Shown piece by piece: positions 58,978-64,000 of a stretch of 64,000 nt of DNA. The notes below the pieces were generated by a model. It ran no database searches. It was given only the letters and a program-made list of their open reading frames with translations, and was not told where the DNA came from. Origin of the DNA: Roseococcus thiosulfatophilus. Its GTDB lineage: Bacteria > Pseudomonadota > Alphaproteobacteria > Acetobacterales > Acetobacteraceae. The stretch lies in assembly GCF_017311575.1 (NCBI RefSeq), contig NZ_JAFFQY010000001.1:1-64000 (forward strand), given 5' to 3'. A program made the translations under genes and the position numbers. Position 1 is the first letter of the stretch. Each line of letters begins with the position of its first letter.

Positions 58978-59897
58978 GCAACCCGCGGCTCTGGCTGCCG
59001 CTGCTGGTCTTCGCGGGGCTGGCGGCGGCGCCCTTCCTGGGGTTGGGCCAGGGCCATTCCCTGACGCTGCTGGCGCGTGGCATGATCTTCGGGCTCGCCG
59101 CCGTCTCGCTGATGCTGCTGGTGGGCGGGGCCGGGCTGGTCAGCCTGGGCCACGCGGCCATGATGGGCATGGGCGCGTATGCGGTGGTGGTGCTGGACCA
59201 TGCCGGCATCACCGAGGCCTGGATGGTCTTTCCCGCGGGCATCCTGGCGGCCGCGCTCTTCGCCCTGCTGACGGGCGCCATCGCCATCCGCACCTCCGGC
59301 GTGCACTTCATCATGATCACGCTGGCCTTCGGGCAGATGGCCTTCTTCACCACCTCCTCGCTGGCGGTGTATGGCGGGGATGACGGCTATACCCTGTTCA
59401 GCCGCACCGAGGTCTTCGGCGCGCGCTGGCTGGAGAACCGGCTGATCTTCCATTTCGTCTGCCTCGGCCTGCTGGTCGCCTGCTGGGCGCTGGTGCAGGT
59501 CCTGCTGGAGAGCCGCTTCGGCCGCGTGCTGCGCGCGGCGCGCGAGAACGAGACGCGCGCCCGCGCGCTGGGCTTTTCCCCCACCCCCTACCGGCTGCTG
59601 GCCTATGTGATCGCGGGCGCCATGGGCGGGCTGGCCGGCGTGCTGCTGGCCAATTCCGCCGAATTCGTCGCCCCCGCCTATCTCGCCTGGCAGCGCAGCG
59701 GCGACCTGCTGTTCATGGTGATCCTGGGCGGGCTCGCCGGGCCGCATGGCGCGCTGGTGGGCGCGCTCGCCTTCGTGCTGGTGGAGGAATGGCTCTCCCA
59801 CGCCATGGAGCATTGGCGCCTGGTCTTCGGCCCGCTTCTGATCCTGTGCGTGTTTTTCCTGCGCGGCGGCATCGTGGGGCTGCTGCGCCGTGGCTGA
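58974..59897 (+). CDS. livM: Branched-chain amino acid type ABC permease LivM
   Basis: A 307-aa second permease subunit with family motifs GLVSLGHAAMMGMGAYA and VILGGLAGPHGALVGALAF, and NETRARALGFSPTPYR in the cytosolic loop. It overlaps livH by 4 bases and livG by 8. Confidence 0.92.
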   Translation: MSNPRLWLPLLVFAGLAAAPFLGLGQGHSLTLLARGMIFGLAAVSLMLLVGGAGLVSLGHAAMMGMGAYAVVVLDHAGITEAWMVFPAGILAAALFALLTGAIAIRTSGVHFIMITLAFGQMAFFTTSSLAVYGGDDGYTLFSRTEVFGARWLENRLIFHFVCLGLLVACWALVQVLLESRFGRVLRAARENETRARALGFSPTPYRLLAYVIAGAMGGLAGVLLANSAEFVAPAYLAWQRSGDLLFMVILGGLAGPHGALVGALAFVLVEEWLSHAMEHWRLVFGPLLILCVFFLRGGIVGLLRRG

Positions 59898-60644
59898 GAC
59901 GCTCCTTGCCCTGCACAGCCTGCGAAAGAGCTTCGGCGGGCTGCTGGTGACGGACGACGTGACGCTCGACGTCCGCCAGGGCGAGATCCATGCGCTGATC
60001 GGCCCCAATGGCGCGGGCAAGACCACGCTGATCCATCAGATCAGCGGCACGCTGGCGCCGGACGCCGGCCGCATCCGCTTCCTGGGCGAGGACATCACGT
60101 CCCTTTCCATGCCCGCGCGCGCGCGGCGCGGCCTGGCCCGCAGCTTCCAGATCACGAGCGTGATCCCCTCCTTCTCGGCGCTGGAGAACGCGGCGCTGGC
60201 GGTGCAGGCGCGCCAAGGTTCCTCTTTCCGCTTCTTCCGCGCGGCGTCGCGCGAGGCGGCCCTGAATGCCGAGGCCATGGAAGCCCTGGCCGAAGTGGGG
60301 CTGGATGCCCGCGCCGGAACACCCGCCGCCGCGCTGAGCCATGGCGAGCGGCGGCAGCTCGAAATCGCCATCGCGCTCGCCATGCGGCCGCGCGCCCTGC
60401 TGCTGGACGAACCGCTGGCCGGCACCGGGCCGGAGGAGGCCGAGCGCCTGATCCGCCTGCTCTCCGGCCTGCGCGCGCGCTACGCCGTGCTGCTGGTGGA
60501 GCACGACATGCAGGCCGTCTTCGCCCTGGCCGACCGCATCTCGGTGCTGGCCCAGGGGCGCGTCATCGCCACCGGCACGCCTGCGCAAATCCGCGCCGAT
60601 GCCGCGGTGCGCGACGCCTATCTGGGCGAGGAAGAGGCCCTCTG

Positions 60645-60645
<1 letters not shown>
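59890..60645 (+). CDS. livG: Branched-chain amino acid type ABC ATPase LivG
   Basis: A 251-aa ATPase. Walker A is GPNGAGKTT, the signature LSHGERRQLEIAIAL and Walker B LLLDEPLAG. The start is a GTG at 59890 within the end of livM. Its stop shares a base with the livF start. Confidence 0.94.
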
Positions 60646-61346
<701 letters not shown>

Positions 61347-61371
61347 ACAGACCAAGGAAGGCCCGGAACAC

Positions 61372-61812
61372 ATGCAGGAAACCGCAGGAATCACGCCCGC
61401 CGGCGAAGGGATCGGGGGCGTCGTCTGGAACATCCTCGGCCAGACCTACAAGCCCCGGCAGCTCTCGGCGAACAGCTTCGCCTTCGACACGCTCTTCCCG
61501 CCCGGCACCTTCGTGCCGCCGCACATCCACACCACCCAGGACGAGTATATCCACATCCTGGAGGGGAATTTCGAATTCCTGCTGGATGGCCAGGTGGCGC
61601 ATGGCGGCCCGGGTGACCTGATCCGCCTGCCCATGGGTCTGCCGCACGGCATCTTCAACAAGTCCAGCGCGCCGGTGCGGGCGCTGTTCTGGGTGGCGCC
61701 CTCGCGCAAGCTCTATGAGCTGTTCAGCCGCATCCACAACCTGACGGACCCCGAGCAGGTGGTCCGCATCTCGGCCGAATGCGAGGTGGACTTCCTGCCG
61801 CCGCCGGCGTGA
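61372..61812 (+). CDS. Cupin-domain protein
   Basis: A 146-aa single cupin. The metal-binding first motif is PPHIHTTQDEYIHILEG and the second LPMGLPHGIFN. The start is uncertain: ATG 61372 has a GGAA close upstream and AAGGAAGG further up, while ATG 61339 overlaps the livF stop. Position suggests a role in metabolism of the transported substrate; no enzyme activity can be assigned. Its stop overlaps the GTG of the MFS gene. Confidence 0.83.
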   Translation: MQETAGITPAGEGIGGVVWNILGQTYKPRQLSANSFAFDTLFPPGTFVPPHIHTTQDEYIHILEGNFEFLLDGQVAHGGPGDLIRLPMGLPHGIFNKSSAPVRALFWVAPSRKLYELFSRIHNLTDPEQVVRISAECEVDFLPPPA

Positions 61813-62990
61813 TCCGTCTCCGGGCCGTCATCGCCATCCTGGCGCTGCTGGCGGCCTTCGCGCCGCTGTCCATCGACATGTACCTGCCCGCCCTGCCGGC
61901 CATCGCGGCCGAGCTGGGCGGGGGCATGGAGGGCGCACAGCTCACGCTCGCCGTCTTCTTCCTGGGCATGGCGGCGGGGCAGCTGCTGCACGGGCCGCTC
62001 GCGGACCGCTACGGGCGACGACGGCCGCTCTTCGCCGCGCTGGGGGTGTATGTCCTGGCCTCGGTGCTGTGTGCCCTGGCCTGGGGCATGGGCTGGCTGA
62101 TCGCCTTCCGGCTGATGCAGGCGCTGGGCGGCTGCGCGGGCATGGTGATCTCGCGCGCCGTGGTGCGCGACCTGGCCGACCGGATGGACCCGGTGCGGAT
62201 GATGGCGCGGCTGTTCCTTATCATGGGCGTGGCGCCCATGCTGGCGCCTTTGCTGGGCGGCTGGATCGCGGCCTGGCTCGGCTGGCGGGCCATCTTCGGC
62301 TTCCTTGCCCTGGTGGGGGTGACGGCATTGCTCCTCGCTTGGCGCTTCCTGCCCGAGACATTGCCGCACGACCGCCGCCGCCGCGTCTCCGCGCCCCAGA
62401 TCGCGCGGGATTTCGGCGGGCTGCTGGCAACCGCGCCCTTCATGGCGGCGGCCCTGGGCTCGGGCTGCGCCATCGCGGGGATGTTCGCCTATATCGCGGG
62501 CTCGCCCTTCGTCTTCATCGAGCTGCACGGCGTAGCGCCCGAGAATTTCGGCTGGCTCTTCGGCGCGGGGGCGGCGGGGGTGATCGGCTGCGGGCAGTTG
62601 GCCGGGCCGCTCGCGCAGCGCTTCGGCCGGGCGCGGGTCTATGGGCTAGCGCTGCTGGGGCTGTCCTGCGCGGGGCTGGCCGCGGCGCTGTCGGTGGCGC
62701 TGGGGCTCGGGTTCTGGGCGCTCTACGCGGCGCTGCTGGCCTATCTCTGCCTGATGGGGCTGGCGCTGCCGCTGGGCGGCATCATCGCCATCACCCCCTT
62801 TCCGCACATGGCGGGCACGGCCTCCGCCTTGATCGGCACGCTGCAGTTCGCCCTGGGCGCCGTGGCGGGGCTGGCGCTGGCGCTGCTGCATGACGGCACG
62901 GCGCTGCCCATGGCGGCGGTGATGGCGGGCGGTGGGCTGTGCGGCCTCATCGCCTGGCGGGCGCTGGGGGCGTCGCTGCGCCGGGCCTGA
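61809..62990 (+). CDS. Bcr/CflA-type MFS drug-resistance transporter
   Basis: A 393-aa major facilitator with 12 expected helices. The Bcr/CflA marks are FAPLSIDMYLPALP in helix 1, the loop motif GPLADRYGRRRPLF and RLMQALGGCAGMVISRAVVRD (21 residues if extended; the core is QALGGCAGMVISRA). The likely start is a GTG at 61809 overlapping the cupin stop. It exports antibiotics or other small molecules in relatives. Its 3' end overlaps a small gene on the other strand by 44 bases. Confidence 0.88.
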   Translation: MIRLRAVIAILALLAAFAPLSIDMYLPALPAIAAELGGGMEGAQLTLAVFFLGMAAGQLLHGPLADRYGRRRPLFAALGVYVLASVLCALAWGMGWLIAFRLMQALGGCAGMVISRAVVRDLADRMDPVRMMARLFLIMGVAPMLAPLLGGWIAAWLGWRAIFGFLALVGVTALLLAWRFLPETLPHDRRRRVSAPQIARDFGGLLATAPFMAAALGSGCAIAGMFAYIAGSPFVFIELHGVAPENFGWLFGAGAAGVIGCGQLAGPLAQRFGRARVYGLALLGLSCAGLAAALSVALGLGFWALYAALLAYLCLMGLALPLGGIIAITPFPHMAGTASALIGTLQFALGAVAGLALALLHDGTALPMAAVMAGGGLCGLIAWRALGASLRRA

Positions 62991-63111
62991 CCGGCCCGGC
63001 CGGCAGGTCGCGCATGGCCGGGCAGGAGCACACCACGCGCCCATCGGGCAGGCGGTTGGCCATGGTCACCTCCTCGCAATGAGGGCAGTCGCGCGGGCCT
63101 TCGCGGGTCAT
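62947..63111 (-). CDS. Small zinc-ribbon-like protein
   Basis: A 54-aa frame with a CPHC motif at residues 9-12 and CSC at 28-30, suggesting a small metal-binding protein. Its ATG overlaps the stop of the 60-aa gene upstream (ATGA), which supports coupling. It was identified by direct translation; similarity to a known family is not established. Confidence 0.5.
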   Translation of the reverse strand: MTREGPRDCPHCEEVTMANRLPDGRVVCSCPAMRDLPAGPVRPGAATPPAPARR

Positions 63112-63290
63112 TGCGCGGCGTCCCGGTCGGGCAGGGCCGCCATGGCACGCAGCCGGGCCGCCAGCGCCGCCTGCCCCGCATGTTCGGCGAGCCGCGCCGC
63201 CTCCTCGCGCGCCGCCTCGAAGCCCAGGCGGTAGCCTTCATAGGTGGCGCGGTCGAGCAGGCGCGCGATGGCCTGGGGCGGGTTCTGCAT
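63108..63290 (-). CDS. Small hypothetical protein
   Basis: A 60-aa protein, mostly helical and charged (YEGYRLGFEAAREEAARLAE), without cysteines or a membrane segment. It is translationally coupled to the small CPHC protein downstream. I do not recognise it. Confidence 0.5.
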   Translation of the reverse strand: MQNPPQAIARLLDRATYEGYRLGFEAAREEAARLAEHAGQAALAARLRAMAALPDRDAAQ

Positions 63291-63327
63291 GAGGCGGATG
63301 TGGCGGCGAAACCGGGAGGCGCCAGGG

Positions 63328-63356
63328 TTGCGGGGCGGCCGCGGTTTCGCTACAGG
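63328..63356 (+). promoter_or_regulatory. Predicted promoter of tRNA-Val(GAC)
   Basis: TTGCGG (63328-63333) and TACAGG (63351-63356) are 17 bases apart, and the second box ends 19 bases before the tRNA 5' end. This is a reasonable sigma-70 arrangement for a single tRNA gene. Confidence 0.45.
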
Positions 63357-63375
63357 GTGCCACCGGCTTCGGCCC

Positions 63376-63450
<75 letters not shown>

Positions 63451-63484
63451 TTCAAATCAAGCACTTAGCAGCGCTTGCAGGGGA

Positions 63485-64000
63485 TCAGCCCATCCCTTCC
63501 AGAGCGGCCGCATCGAGGGGGCGCAGGGTCAGCCCGAAGCGCGCACCCATGCCATCCACCGCCTCCCAGCCCTCCTCCGAGACATGGAAGCCAGCCACGC
63601 TGCCCAGCCTGAGATGCAGGTGAAAGCCGGGCTCGATCAGGTTCACATATCCCATGACCAGGCGCGGTTCCGGCGGCACCCCCTCCCATGCCTGCCAGGC
63701 CGGGCCCGTCCGCAGCGCCACCCGCACCGGCCCGCCCGCTTCATGCAGGCGGCGCAGCAGGGCGGTGGCGGCGCAATCCTCGGGGGCGACCTCGGGGCCT
63801 GCCTCGGCGGCGGGGGTGGGCGCGACTTCCTCCGGAAAGCGCGCCGGGCCCAACAGATGCGCCAGGTTCGTCTCGAAGGGCGCCTCGCCCTCCATGCCCA
63901 CCACCCGCATCAGCACCGCCCCCGCGCCATCCTGGAATTCCAGGCGCGGATAGACCTGCCCCCGCATGACCGAGCCGCGGTCCAGCACGACACGTCGCAC
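63485..64000 (-). CDS. Diverged HemS/ChuX-like protein, 5' end possibly cut
   Basis: At least 171 aa, open to the window edge (a GTG lies at 64000, so it may be complete or continue). Two segments recall the hemin-degrading/carrier family: the start QVYPRLEFQDGAGAVLMRVVG and the later YVNLIEPGFHLHLR, which resembles the HemS 'NVLDPGFNLHLR' block. The region where HemS has its glycine-cysteine-rich IQIHSG segment reads RTGPAWQAWEGV, so key residues differ. A heme-binding role is only a suggestion. Confidence 0.45.
   Translation of the reverse strand: MRRVVLDRGSVMRGQVYPRLEFQDGAGAVLMRVVGMEGEAPFETNLAHLLGPARFPEEVAPTPAAEAGPEVAPEDCAATALLRRLHEAGGPVRVALRTGPAWQAWEGVPPEPRLVMGYVNLIEPGFHLHLRLGSVAGFHVSEEGWEAVDGMGARFGLTLRPLDAAALEGMG

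Overview
The window is 64 kb of very GC-rich, densely packed chromosome from an alphaproteobacterium, most likely of the Acetobacteraceae (Roseomonas-like). That placement is an inference. It rests on the gene order tig-clpP-clpX-lon-hup-nuo...birA-coaX-rnj-DUF1467-proS-lolC-lolD...dnaE, the alpha-type short ProS, the Bug-type periplasmic receptor and the base composition. No insertion sequence, prophage, CRISPR array or rRNA operon is visible. Intergenic spaces are tiny, many genes overlap by 1-8 bases (ATGA, GTGA), and several convergent pairs abut or overlap.

Layout. 0.3-1.8 kb: a Bug receptor gene divergent from an uncharacterised gene that has a Fur-like palindrome upstream. 1.8-3.6 kb: a leftward iron unit (ferric-iron binding protein, Bfd, bacterioferritin) behind two more Fur-like palindromes. 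3.7-5.0 kb: an HpcH/HpaI-type aldolase and an exported RidA protein. 5.1-11.7 kb: the complete 'DNA ligase-associated' repair cluster. ATP-dependent ligase and MBL exonuclease run leftward; Lhr-type helicase and metallophosphoesterase (PdeM) run rightward. A YopT/C58-type cysteine protease-like gene lies at the divergent point and is the most unusual item in the window. 11.8-17.9 kb: fasciclin protein, photolyase, a second phosphoesterase, a sugar aminotransferase/epimerase pair, a RidA and a UPF0114 membrane protein.

17.9-26.2 kb: dnaE, an aldehyde dehydrogenase, lolD, lolC, proS. 26.6-44.2 kb: a leftward superoperon with nuoA-N (complex I), then birA, coaX, rnj and DUF1467. 44.4-51.4 kb: tRNA-Asp, tRNA-Val, HU, lon, clpX, clpP, tig and tRNA-Leu, a proteostasis block. 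51.5-56.7 kb: a DUF1643 protein, a single-chain E1/transketolase-like enzyme, an enoyl-CoA hydratase, a nucleoside deoxyribosyltransferase-like protein and an arylformamidase-like hydrolase. 56.7-61.8 kb: a complete branched-chain amino acid type (HAAT) ABC transporter with a cupin. 61.8-64 kb: a Bcr/CflA-type MFS exporter, two small overlapping genes, tRNA-Val(GAC) and a diverged heme-utilisation-like protein cut by the window edge.

Most of the window is conserved housekeeping. The points worth attention are the C58-like gene inside the repair cluster, the Fur-like palindromes and the bfd/bfr hairpin, a 31-bp palindrome found in two intergenic clusters, the stem-loop-rich 26.3-26.6 kb gap and the diverged HemS-like protein at the right end. 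All positions come from reading the sequence; no database search was run.
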